From positions 306,651 through 370,650 of the forward strand of contig CAJUER010000001.1 in assembly GCA_910585705.1 (NCBI GenBank): a DNA stretch of 64,000 nucleotides, given 5' to 3'. Under the pieces are notes generated by a model. It made no database searches, was not told the DNA's origin, and was given only the letters and a program-made list of their open reading frames with translations. This DNA is from an uncultured Christensenella sp. GTDB taxonomy: Bacteria; Bacillota; Clostridia; Christensenellales; Borkfalkiaceae. The translations under genes and the position numbers were made by a program. Shown piece by piece: positions 8,961 through 17,319 of the stretch (within the stretch, counting starts at the first letter, position 1; each line of letters begins with the position of its first letter).

Positions 8961-10198
8961 TGGTACACTGCAAACAATTAAAAAACGGTATAAGACTTAT
9001 TGTTAAACAAATGCCCGGACTTATGTCGGTCACTATGGGCATTTTAGTTCATACCGGCGCAAGCGTTGAAAGCGAAAGCGAGGACGGAATTTCACACTTC
9101 ATTGAGCATATGATGTTCAAGGGTACGAAAAAACGTTCGGCTTTCGCTATTTCCGATGAAATGGACAGAATAGGCGCACAGGTCAACGCTTTTACTTCTA
9201 AGGATATAACCTGTTACTATGCAAAATCTACGACGGCGCATGCGGCGGAAGCTTTTGAAATTCTTTCCGACCTGTTTTTGAACAGTACGTTTGCGGAAGA
9301 CGAAATGAAGAGGGAAAAGGGTGTTATAGTTGAAGAAATAAATATGAACGACGACACTCCCGACGATTACTGTCTCGATCTTCTTGCGCGTGCATATTAC
9401 GGCGACGTGGGCTACGGCAGAAATATTTTGGGTACACGTAAAAACGTTAAGGGATTTACAAAGGCTGATATAAACGAATATATCGCCAAACGTTATACGC
9501 CCGAAAACATTGTGATTTCTATGGCGGGCAATATTGACGTTGCGCTTGCCGAAAAACTTGCGGAAGAATATTTTTCCCAAGTACCCGTAACTAAATCGGA
9601 CGACCGTTCTGTGACCGTGAATCTTATGAAGCAATCGCTTGTAAAGAAAAAGGATATAGAGCAGATACATCTCGGAATTGCGTTTCCGTCAGTTAAGCGA
9701 TACGACAGATTATTCGACGCAACGCAAATTATGAACTCCGTACTCGGCGGAAGTATGTCGTCCAGACTTTTCCAAAAAGTCAGGGAAGAGCTGGGGCTTG
9801 CTTATACCGTTTATTCATATGTTTCACCCTATACAGAAACAGGTTCGCTTGTGGTTTATGCCGGTGTGAATGCTGAAAATTATATGCAAAGCGCGAATGC
9901 GATTTTCGACTGCATAAGGGATATTAAGAAAAAGAATATCAGTCAGGAAGAGTTTTTGCGCGGAAAGGAACAGATGACGGCTTCTTTGGTGTTCGCGCAG
10001 GAAAGCACAAGCTCGCAAATGCTATTATACGGAAAAGAACTGATATACAGCGGAAAAGTCTACGACTTCGAAGAACGCGTGAAGAAAATTGCGGCGGTAA
10101 CGCTCGATAACGTCAAGGAAGCGATAGAGTGCAATTTTGACGAAACGTTTCTCGCAACGGCGGCTGTCGGCAAGGTGGACAAGCCCTTGAAGATATGA
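8957..10198 (+). CDS. M16 family zinc metallopeptidase (YmxG/MlpA-like)
   Basis: A 413-residue pitrilysin-family peptidase. The inverted zinc motif HFIEHMMFKGT (HxxEH, near residue 50) and a downstream EEINMNDDTP glutamate segment give the complete metal site; the C-terminal non-catalytic half has the expected GSMSSRLFQKVREELGLAY motif. It overlaps the NodB gene by 4 nt (ATGA). Family members of this size act in the cytoplasm on peptides. An alternative start 3 nt downstream is possible (ATGATG). Confidence 0.93.
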   Translation: MMVHCKQLKNGIRLIVKQMPGLMSVTMGILVHTGASVESESEDGISHFIEHMMFKGTKKRSAFAISDEMDRIGAQVNAFTSKDITCYYAKSTTAHAAEAFEILSDLFLNSTFAEDEMKREKGVIVEEINMNDDTPDDYCLDLLARAYYGDVGYGRNILGTRKNVKGFTKADINEYIAKRYTPENIVISMAGNIDVALAEKLAEEYFSQVPVTKSDDRSVTVNLMKQSLVKKKDIEQIHLGIAFPSVKRYDRLFDATQIMNSVLGGSMSSRLFQKVREELGLAYTVYSYVSPYTETGSLVVYAGVNAENYMQSANAIFDCIRDIKKKNISQEEFLRGKEQMTASLVFAQESTSSQMLLYGKELIYSGKVYDFEERVKKIAAVTLDNVKEAIECNFDETFLATAAVGKVDKPLKI

Positions 10199-10680
10199 GT
10201 GAAATAAAGCACGGTTTCAGTCCCGTTTATAATAGTGAAAGCGAGGTTTTAATTCTCGGTAGCTTTCCGTCCGTGAAAAGCCGTAAAATCGAGTTTTACT
10301 ACGGCAACCCCCAAAACAGGTTCTGGCGCACGGTTTGCTCGTTCTTCGGCGAAGCTGTTCCTGACAGTACGCAAGGCAAGTGCGATTTTGTGCTTAAACA
10401 TAAAATCGCATTGTGGGATATAGTGACGCAGTGCGAAATTATCGGCTCGCAGGATTCTAAGATTAAAAATTTTACCGTCGCCGACATAAAAACTCTCTTG
10501 CAAAATTCTAAAATCCGTTATATAATATTAAACGGAAGCAAGGCGTACGAAATATTCATAAAGAGTTTTCCCGATACAAAAACACCTTATGAAAAGCTTT
10601 CGTCTACAAGTCCTGCTAACACACGTTTTACGGCAGAGGAGTGGAACGATGCCTTATCGAGAGCTTTTGGACGAGCTTGA
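10195..10680 (+). CDS. Uracil/hypoxanthine-DNA glycosylase-like protein
   Basis: A 161-residue member of the UDG superfamily, closest in pattern to the hypoxanthine-DNA glycosylase (family 6) group: VLILGSFPSVKSR followed by FYYGNPQNRFW in the N-terminal half, and the later YIILNGSKAYE strand. These enzymes excise deaminated bases such as hypoxanthine. ATGA overlap with the M16 gene. The next gene begins inside its 3' end (32-nt overlap), a second DNA-base-repair candidate. The specificity call rests on motif pattern only. Confidence 0.75.
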   Translation: MSEIKHGFSPVYNSESEVLILGSFPSVKSRKIEFYYGNPQNRFWRTVCSFFGEAVPDSTQGKCDFVLKHKIALWDIVTQCEIIGSQDSKIKNFTVADIKTLLQNSKIRYIILNGSKAYEIFIKSFPDTKTPYEKLSSTSPANTRFTAEEWNDALSRAFGRA

Positions 10681-11317
10681 AAGTTATGCGGATATAAATT
10701 ATGCAACCTTCCATAAACGGCTTTTAAAAAACGACAACATTAATCTTATCGGGGTGCGCACACCGCAACTTCGTAAAATCGCAAAAAAGTACAAAAGCAA
10801 CGTGGACGAACTGTTGACTTTTCCCGACGATTATTATGAAGTGACTTTTATAAAACTGACGACGGTTTCGTTATTGGAATACGTTGAATTTATAAAATAC
10901 GTCGATAAATGCGTGCCACTTATAGATAACTGGGCAACTTGCGATTGCTTTGTTCCAAAATGTATCGTAAAGCACAGACAGGATTTTTTACCGTATATAT
11001 ATAAGTATGCGGAGGCGGAAAGCGAGTTTTATCAACGTTTTGCACTGACAACCCTTCTTCATTTCTATGCGGAGGAGCAGTATGCGTTAATTATATTTTC
11101 GCTTATAGAAAAGTGCAACAGGGAACTTTATTATGTACATATGGCGGCGGCGTGGCTTATCGCCGAAGCGCTGGTAAAGTTCTACGACGTTGCAAAAGAT
11201 TTTCTTTTAAAGAACTCTCTCGACAGTAAAACGCACAACAAAGCAATTCAAAAGGCGGTTGAAAGCTTCCGCCTTACGGAAGAACAAAAAATTTTTTTAA
11301 AGGGAATAAAAAGATAA
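10649..11317 (+). CDS. AlkD-like DNA alkylation repair protein
   Basis: A 222-residue all-helical HEAT-like protein of the AlkC/AlkD alkylation-repair family. Seen: GVRTPQLRKIAKKY near the N-terminus and the family hallmark DNWATCDCFV at about residue 95, where AlkD-type enzymes bind the damaged strand. The start chosen is the ATG at 10649 because GGAG lies about 6 nt upstream; the open frame extends 20 codons further but that part overlaps the preceding gene. Base-excision of 3-methyl or 7-methyl purines is the family activity. Confidence 0.85.
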   Translation: MPYRELLDELESYADINYATFHKRLLKNDNINLIGVRTPQLRKIAKKYKSNVDELLTFPDDYYEVTFIKLTTVSLLEYVEFIKYVDKCVPLIDNWATCDCFVPKCIVKHRQDFLPYIYKYAEAESEFYQRFALTTLLHFYAEEQYALIIFSLIEKCNRELYYVHMAAAWLIAEALVKFYDVAKDFLLKNSLDSKTHNKAIQKAVESFRLTEEQKIFLKGIKR

Positions 11318-13480
11318 ATGGACATTTCAGCAAAACTTACGGAAGAATTCAATCTCCGTCCTGACCACGTTCAAAACATTTTAAAACTTCTTGACGAGGG
11401 GAATACTATTCCGTTCATTGCGCGTTATCGTAAGGAAATGACGGGCGCGATTGACGACCAGGTTCTGCGTGCTCTTAACGACAGGTACGAATACCTTACA
11501 AACCTGCAAAAGCGCAAGGAAGAGGTTGCTAAAGCTATCTGCGAACAGGAAAAAATGACCGATGAAATACAGGCGGCTATTGACGCGGCGCAGACAATGA
11601 CTGAGGTTGAAGATATTTACCGTCCGTTTAAGCAAAAGAAAAAGACGCGCGCTTCGGTTGCGATTGAAAAGGGATTGCAACCGCTTGCCGAACTTATTTT
11701 GCAGCAATCCTGCGACCCTTATAAGGAAGCGGAAAAATATATAGATGCGGAAAAAGGTGTCAACAGTGTTGATGAGGCTATTGCCGGCGCAAAAGATATT
11801 ATTGCGGAAATTGTTTCCGATAACGCCGAACTTCGTAAAAAGCTAAGGGCGCTTTTGGAAAATCACGGCGAAATGCAAGTTAAGCTCGTTAAAGACGACG
11901 AGAGGGGTACCTACGCAATGTACGCCGAATACAGCGAGCTTATTCCCGAAATTAAAAACCACCGCGTGCTTGCAATAAACAGGGGCGAAAAAGAGGATTG
12001 TCTCAAAGCGAAAATTTACTTTGACCCCGAAATTGCAAAGCGCGTTTGTATTGCAAAATACATAAAAGATAAAAACGAAAAGATTTGTTCAAAGCTTATA
12101 GGAGAAGCGGCGGAAGACGCTTACGACAGACTTATAGAGCCGTCTATCCAACGCGAGGTAAGGGCTATACTAACCGACCGTGCGAGCGAGCAGGCAATTA
12201 AAATGTTTGAGGTAAACCTGCGTCCGCTTTTGTTGCAACCTCCCGTAAAGGGCAAGGTTACGCTTGGACTCGATCCTGGTTATCGTACCGGTTGTAAGGT
12301 TGCGGTTGTAGATGAAACGGGTAAAGTTCTCGATACATCAGTTATTTATCCCGTTCCTCCCAAAAACGATATAGAGGGTTCTAAAAAGATTATAAAAGCG
12401 CTTATCGAAAAGCATAAGGTCGATATTATATCAATAGGTAACGGAACGGCAAGCAAGGAAACGGAAATTTTTGTTGCCGACCTTTTGAAAGAAACCGAAG
12501 CAAACGTAAGCTATGCAGTCGTAAACGAAGCAGGCGCAAGCGTTTACTCGGCAAGCCCCCTTGCGGTAGAGGAATTCCCCGATTACGACTTAACTTTGCG
12601 CTCTGCAATTTCCATTGCAAGAAGGTTGCAAGACCCGCTTTCCGAACTTATTAAAATAGACCCCAAGTCGATAGGGGTCGGTCAGTATCAGCACGATATG
12701 GATAAAAAGAGGCTTGACGGAGTGCTCGGCGGCGTCCTCGAAGACTGCGTAAACAGCGTCGGGGTTGATTTGAATACGGCAAGTGTTTCGCTTTTGAAGT
12801 ACGTTGCGGGACTTAACGCCGGCATTGCAAAAAATATAGTACTATACCGCGAGCAAAACGGTAAATTCACGCAGCGTAATCAACTTTTAAAGGTTGCCAA
12901 GCTTGGCGAAAAGGCATACGAACAGTGCGCAGGCTTTTTAAGGATTCCCGACGGTAAGAATATTATGGATAACACTGCCGTTCATCCCGAGTCATACAAA
13001 AAAGCCGAAAAGCTTTTATCGCTTTTCGGTTACAGCGAAGAAGACGTGCGTTCGCGCAATTTAAGCGAACTGCCTTCGAAAGTCAAAACTTACGGCGAGG
13101 ATAAGGCGGCGGAATACTGCGAACTTGACAAAGCGACAATGAACGATATTATAACCGAGCTTGTAAAGCCCGGCAGAGATATCCGCGACAGCCTTCCCCA
13201 AAGAAAGCTGCGCAAAGATATTATGGGTATCGAGGATTTGTCGGTAGGAATGGAAGTAGAGGGCACGGTCAGGAACGTAATCGACTTCGGCGCGTTTGTC
13301 GATATCGGCGTTCATCAGGACGGACTTGTGCACATCTCGGAAATTACCGATAAATATATCAAACACCCGTCCGACGTGTTGAAGGTCGGTCAGCAGGTCC
13401 GCGCTGTTATTATAACGCTTGATAAATCGAAACAGCGTATAGGGCTTTCGATAAAGCAGGTAAAAAAGCAAGCGAATTAA
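11318..13480 (+). CDS. tex: Tex transcription accessory protein
   Basis: 720 residues, the usual Tex length. N-terminal helical region (LDEGNTIPFIARYRKEMTG), YqgF/RNase H-like core (LGLDPGYRTGCKVAVVD), helix-hairpin-helix region (SVSLLKYVAGLN), and a C-terminal S1 RNA-binding domain (GTVRNVIDFGAFVDIG). Tex binds RNA and the transcription machinery and is conserved across bacteria. It starts 1 nt after the alkD-like stop, so it is in the same operon. Confidence 0.96.
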   Translation: MDISAKLTEEFNLRPDHVQNILKLLDEGNTIPFIARYRKEMTGAIDDQVLRALNDRYEYLTNLQKRKEEVAKAICEQEKMTDEIQAAIDAAQTMTEVEDIYRPFKQKKKTRASVAIEKGLQPLAELILQQSCDPYKEAEKYIDAEKGVNSVDEAIAGAKDIIAEIVSDNAELRKKLRALLENHGEMQVKLVKDDERGTYAMYAEYSELIPEIKNHRVLAINRGEKEDCLKAKIYFDPEIAKRVCIAKYIKDKNEKICSKLIGEAAEDAYDRLIEPSIQREVRAILTDRASEQAIKMFEVNLRPLLLQPPVKGKVTLGLDPGYRTGCKVAVVDETGKVLDTSVIYPVPPKNDIEGSKKIIKALIEKHKVDIISIGNGTASKETEIFVADLLKETEANVSYAVVNEAGASVYSASPLAVEEFPDYDLTLRSAISIARRLQDPLSELIKIDPKSIGVGQYQHDMDKKRLDGVLGGVLEDCVNSVGVDLNTASVSLLKYVAGLNAGIAKNIVLYREQNGKFTQRNQLLKVAKLGEKAYEQCAGFLRIPDGKNIMDNTAVHPESYKKAEKLLSLFGYSEEDVRSRNLSELPSKVKTYGEDKAAEYCELDKATMNDIITELVKPGRDIRDSLPQRKLRKDIMGIEDLSVGMEVEGTVRNVIDFGAFVDIGVHQDGLVHISEITDKYIKHPSDVLKVGQQVRAVIITLDKSKQRIGLSIKQVKKQAN

Positions 13481-13531
13481 TTCACAAGAACGATTTTAAA
13501 TTAAAAATTTCAAATTACGGAGGTAAAATGT

Positions 13532-13753
13532 ATGTTTGAAGAGGTTGCTAAAATCCTTGCCGAGCAATTGGGGATTTCACCGTCTGAAATTAAACCCGAA
13601 AGCGATATTTTAAAGGAACTTGGCGCGGATTCGCTCGACGTTGCGGAATTACTTATGACGTTGGAGGAAAACACGGGTAAGACCATTCCCGAAGAAAAAG
13701 TCACAGGTCTAAAAACAGTCGGCGACGTTGTTAAGATGATTGAAACCCTTTAA
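13532..13753 (+). CDS. acpP: Acyl carrier protein
   Basis: A 73-residue acidic ACP that carries growing fatty acids on a phosphopantetheine arm. The attachment serine is in GADSLDVAEL (residue about 36). A strong GGAGGT lies upstream; the overlapping ATG four bases earlier runs into a stop, so 13532 is the start. No other fatty-acid genes are adjacent, so this may be a stand-alone ACP copy. Confidence 0.93.
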   Translation: MFEEVAKILAEQLGISPSEIKPESDILKELGADSLDVAELLMTLEENTGKTIPEEKVTGLKTVGDVVKMIETL

Positions 13754-13755
13754 TT

Positions 13756-13956
13756 TCAATCGTCTGTGATGCCAAGCAAAAAATCGGAACTCACGTTGAA
13801 AAATTCGGCAAGCGCAACAACGTAACTCGCCTTAGGTTCGTTAATTCCGCGTTCCCAATAGTCAATAGCTTTTTGACTGACGCCTATTGCCGTTGCTAAC
13901 GCTTTTTGCGATAGCTGTTTTTCCGTTCGCATTTCTTTTATTCTTAATGATATCAT
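13756..13956 (-). CDS. Small XRE-family repressor
   Basis: A 66-residue protein that is almost only a helix-turn-helix: MRTEKQLSQKALATAIGVS then KAIDYWERGINEPK. It is divergent from the bPH-domain gene at 14053; the 96-bp gap holds two copies of a palindrome, one inside the neighbour's promoter spacer. Together these suggest it represses that promoter and perhaps itself. No Shine-Dalgarno precedes its ATG. It ends 2 nt from the acpP stop, tail to tail. Confidence 0.88.
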   Translation of the reverse strand: MISLRIKEMRTEKQLSQKALATAIGVSQKAIDYWERGINEPKASYVVALAEFFNVSSDFLLGITDD

Positions 13957-13968
13957 ATATTAAATGAT

Positions 13969-14020
13969 AGAAGAAATCTTCTTATTTTTGTTGACAAAGA
14001 AGATTTCTTCTTGCTATAAT
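13969..14020. promoter_or_regulatory. Promoter of bPH gene with duplicated palindromic operator
   Basis: Promoter on +: TTGACA (13991-13996), 18-bp spacer, TATAAT (14015-14020). Operator copy 1: AGAAGA-AA-TCTTCT (13969-13982). Copy 2: AGAAGA-TT-TCTTCT (13998-14011), which fills the promoter spacer. The two copies are identical when one is read on the opposite strand and their centres are 29 bp apart. Binding of the adjacent XRE protein is an inference. Confidence 0.8.
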
Positions 14021-14052
14021 ATATATGATAAACATTAAGGAGAAATGTATTT

Positions 14053-14538
14053 ATGGAAACGGATAGAGACAAAGTACTTTACGTTGCAAGTTGTTCTGCC
14101 GTAAAGGGAGTGATGGTAACGGTTTTGGCAGGAATATTTTTAGCGGCTGCGATAACTTTTTTTATTGTCGGATTAAAAATAATTTCGTTTATATTTTTGG
14201 GCGGAACTATTATTTCGGCGATTGCGGGTTGTTTGAAGATTATAGCGGCAAAATTTGATAAAATAATATTTTACGACAGCAAAGTGGTAGAAAGAAAGGG
14301 AATAATTAATACCAAAGAAAAAAGCTCGTTATTGACAGGCATAATCGGCGTATCCGTCGAGCAAAATCTTTTCGGCAAAATATTTAACTACGGCAATGTA
14401 ATTATAGATAAAGTAGGTAAAGGCTGGGACATTTCGACAAGTTGCATATCAAGACCCAACGAGTTAAAAAGATACATTGAAAAGCTTATTGAGAAAGTAC
14501 AGATAAGCAACAACATAAACACTTTTCTTGCAAATTAA
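14053..14538 (+). CDS. Membrane protein with bacterial PH-like (bPH2/YdbT) domain
   Basis: A 161-residue protein. Two hydrophobic segments form a hairpin at residues about 17-60 (VTVLAGIFLAAAITFFIVG and a second one); the C-terminal half has the bPH2 pattern, including a KIIFYDSKVVERKGI strand pair and a GIIGVSVEQNLFGKIFNYG segment. bPH2 proteins are membrane-associated and poorly understood. SD AAGGAG precedes the ATG. The operator layout suggests control by the divergent XRE gene. The last gene before a bidirectional terminator. Confidence 0.8.
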   Translation: METDRDKVLYVASCSAVKGVMVTVLAGIFLAAAITFFIVGLKIISFIFLGGTIISAIAGCLKIIAAKFDKIIFYDSKVVERKGIINTKEKSSLLTGIIGVSVEQNLFGKIFNYGNVIIDKVGKGWDISTSCISRPNELKRYIEKLIEKVQISNNINTFLAN

Positions 14539-14540
14539 AA

Positions 14541-14564
14541 AAGCGGGCGAAAGCCCGCTTTTTT
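14541..14564. terminator. Bidirectional terminator between bPH gene and leuS
   Basis: Perfect hairpin GCGGGC-GAAA-GCCCGC (14543-14558) flanked by A6 on the left and T6 on the right, so it can stop transcription from either side. The leuS stop codon lies at the edge of the T tract. Confidence 0.95.
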
Positions 14565-16971
14565 AAACGATAATATTTATAAGCCGCTTAGGGACGATAA
14601 TAAATTTCTTAATCTCTTTACCTTCGATAATGGGTGCAATGTCTGCGTTCTCTTTTACCGTTTTTTCTATGTCTTCTGAGGACATATCGGTTGGAAGGGT
14701 TATTTTGGTTTTAATTTTGCTGTTTACCTGAACGGCGTATTCAAAGCTGTCCTCACTGCATTTAGATAAATCAAATTTCGGCCAGCTCTCGTTTGCAATT
14801 GTGCCTTTGTATCCAAGAACCTCAGTCCAAATTTCTTCGGTGATAAAGGGGATAACGGGGTTCAACAGCTTTATCAGTCCTTCCGCATACTCGCGGGGGA
14901 AAGTACGTCCTTCGCCGATTTCTTTATAAACGGCATTCACGAAAACCATCATCTGCGAAATCGCGGTGTTTACCTTCATTGCCTCGTAATCCTCGCCGAC
15001 TTTTTTGACGGTTTGGTTATACAGCTTTTCAAGGTTTTTGTTTTCGGCGTCGGATATTGCGCTCATCTCGAAGTAAAGTCTGTGAATACGGTCGATAAAC
15101 TTTTTTACTCCCTCGATGTTTGCAGTGTTCCAAGGCTTCGTGTCCGCAACGGGACCCATAAACATCTCGTACATTCTTAAAGTATCCGCGCCGTAATTTT
15201 TGATTATGTCGTCGGGATTGATTACGTTGCCGAGACTTTTTGACATTTTATTTCCGTCTTCGCCGAGTATCATACCCTGATGAAACAGCTTTTTGAACGG
15301 CTCTTTGTAAGGAACAAGCCCCTTATCGAAAAGATAATTATTCCAGAAACGCGCATAAAGCAAGTGTCCGACCAAATGCTCTTTTCCGCCTATATAAAAG
15401 TCTACTGGCATCCAGTGCTTCAAAAGCTCGTAATCGGCAAACAGTTCATTGTTTCGGGGATCGCAGTAGCGTAGGAAGTACCAACTTGAGCCTGCCGAGC
15501 CCGGCATAGTTGTTGTTTCGCGTTTGCCTTTAATGCCGTCGATTTCAACGTTTACCCAATCGGTTGCGTTTTCAAGCGGAGCGTTTCCGCCGTGAGCTTT
15601 GTAATCGGACATTTCGGGAAGAACGAGGGGGAGCTCGTCATCGTCTAAAAGGTGAGTTTTTCCGTTTTCCATATGAACGACAGGTAAAGGCTCGCCCCAA
15701 TATCTTTGACGCGCAAATATCCATTCGCGCAGTTTATAGGTTACGGTTTTTTTGCCGCAGTTGTTTTCGGAAAGCCATTGCGTCATTTTGTCAATAGCTT
15801 CATTCTTGTTCAAGCCGTTTAAAAATCCGGAATTAATATGCTTGCCGTCTTCGGTATAGGCTTCTTTGTCGATATTTCCGCCGTCAAGAACGGGGATAAT
15901 AGGCAGTCCGAATTTTTTTGCAAATTCATAGTCGCGGGTGTCGTGCGCCGGCACAGCCATAACTGCGCCTGTACCGTAAGAGGTTAAAACGTAGTCCGAA
16001 ATATAAATGGGTATTTTTTTACCGTTCACAGGGTTAATCGCGTATGAGCCCGTAAAACAGCCCGTCTTATCTTTGTTGAGGTCGGTACGTTCCAAATCGG
16101 ACTTGCTATCGCATAATTTTTTATATTTTTCGACTTCTGCTTTTTGCTCGAGAGTAGTAATATCGTCGACAAGTTTATGTTCGGGCGCAAGCACGCAGTA
16201 AGTAACGCCGTAAATCGTGTCGCACCGCGTGGTAAAAACTGTAAAAGTTTTGTCTATGCCGTCAATTTTGAAATCAACGTTTGCGCCGACGGACTTACCT
16301 ATCCAGTTTCTCTGCGCGGTTTTTGAAGGCTCCGCCCAGTCAAGCTCGTCAAGCCCTTCCAGAAGTCTTTCGGCGTACTTGTTTATATCTATAACCCATT
16401 GCTTCATATTTTTGCGCACAACGGGATAACCGCCGCGTTCGCTTTTTCCGTCTATAACTTCGTCGTTTGCGAGCACGGTTCCAAGCTCTTCACACCAGTT
16501 TACAGGCATTTCCTCATAACGCGCTAATCCGTCTTTGCAAAGTTGTTTGAAAATCCACTGCGTCCATTTATAGTAGGAGGGGTCGCAGGTGGAAATAGTT
16601 TGGTCCCAGTCATAACCGAGTCCGAGCATTTTCAACTGTGCGGTAAATGTTTTAATGTTCTTTTGCGTAAAACCGTCGGGATTGTTGCCCGTCTTTATGG
16701 CGTACTGTTCGGCGGGCAGACCGAAGCTATCGAAGCCCATAGGATGCAGAACGTTGTAGCCTTGCATTTTCTTCATTCTTGCAATTATGTCGGTTGCGGT
16801 GTATCCTTCGGGATGTCCGACGTGAAGTCCCGCGCCCGAAGGATAGGGGAACATATCCAGAACGTAATATTTGGGTTTTGAAAAGTCGTGTAAATCGGTA
16901 TGGAACGTCTTGTTTTCGTCCCAATACTTAATCCATTTTTTTTCAATTTTGGCGAAATCGGTATATGCCAT
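14563..16971 (-). CDS. leuS: Leucyl-tRNA synthetase
   Basis: 802 residues. Class I synthetase charging tRNA-Leu: HIGH motif in PYPSGAGLHVGHPEGY near residue 45, a CP1 editing domain, and KMSKS in GNKMSKSLGNVI in the second half, followed by the anticodon-binding helical domain. It is the only long minus-strand gene of the chromosomal part and is monocistronic. No T-box is evident in the about 70 nt upstream before the divergent thrS regulatory region. Confidence 0.97.
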   Translation of the reverse strand: MAYTDFAKIEKKWIKYWDENKTFHTDLHDFSKPKYYVLDMFPYPSGAGLHVGHPEGYTATDIIARMKKMQGYNVLHPMGFDSFGLPAEQYAIKTGNNPDGFTQKNIKTFTAQLKMLGLGYDWDQTISTCDPSYYKWTQWIFKQLCKDGLARYEEMPVNWCEELGTVLANDEVIDGKSERGGYPVVRKNMKQWVIDINKYAERLLEGLDELDWAEPSKTAQRNWIGKSVGANVDFKIDGIDKTFTVFTTRCDTIYGVTYCVLAPEHKLVDDITTLEQKAEVEKYKKLCDSKSDLERTDLNKDKTGCFTGSYAINPVNGKKIPIYISDYVLTSYGTGAVMAVPAHDTRDYEFAKKFGLPIIPVLDGGNIDKEAYTEDGKHINSGFLNGLNKNEAIDKMTQWLSENNCGKKTVTYKLREWIFARQRYWGEPLPVVHMENGKTHLLDDDELPLVLPEMSDYKAHGGNAPLENATDWVNVEIDGIKGKRETTTMPGSAGSSWYFLRYCDPRNNELFADYELLKHWMPVDFYIGGKEHLVGHLLYARFWNNYLFDKGLVPYKEPFKKLFHQGMILGEDGNKMSKSLGNVINPDDIIKNYGADTLRMYEMFMGPVADTKPWNTANIEGVKKFIDRIHRLYFEMSAISDAENKNLEKLYNQTVKKVGEDYEAMKVNTAISQMMVFVNAVYKEIGEGRTFPREYAEGLIKLLNPVIPFITEEIWTEVLGYKGTIANESWPKFDLSKCSEDSFEYAVQVNSKIKTKITLPTDMSSEDIEKTVKENADIAPIIEGKEIKKFIIVPKRLINIIV

Positions 16972-17060
16972 AATTTTATTCCTTGAATTTCTTTATTGAA
17001 TATTATACATTAATGAGTTTGCGTTGGCAAATATTTTCGCGTAAAAGTCTGTTTTAAATG

Positions 17061-17089
17061 TTGACAAAAAAATTTATATGTACTAATAT
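17061..17089 (+). promoter_or_regulatory. Promoter of T-box/thrS transcript
   Basis: TTGACA (17061-17066), 17-bp spacer, TAATAT (17084-17089). Placed just upstream of the T-box leader. Confidence 0.75.
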
Positions 17090-17096
17090 ATAGATG

Positions 17097-17312
17097 TTTG
17101 GGAAAAGACAAGTACCGCCGATAAATTTTCAGAGAGTGCGGCGTTCGCTGTGAGCCGCATAATTTAAAGGACAACGGGAAACCACTTTTATAAACCGAAC
17201 TTTTAAAGAGCGGCTTTTGCGTTAAACAAAGGCAATTAAGGTGGAACCGCGCATTTTAGATTTTGCGTCCTTAAACGATTTTATCTCGTTTGAGGATTTT
17301 TATTTTTTCGGA
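17097..17312 (+). promoter_or_regulatory. T-box leader controlling thrS
   Basis: About 215 nt of leader between promoter and thrS. It contains the stem I AGTACC start, a CAGAGAG element, the T-box core AAGGTGGAACCGCG (17238-17251), and a terminator pairing CCTTAAACGA (17269-17278) with TCGTTTGAGG (17286-17295) before a T-rich run. The T-box core can pair with the 5' half of the terminator to form the antiterminator when uncharged tRNA binds. ACC at 17181-17183 is a candidate threonine specifier; I did not fold stem I rigorously. Confidence 0.9.
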
Positions 17313-17319
17313 GGATATT

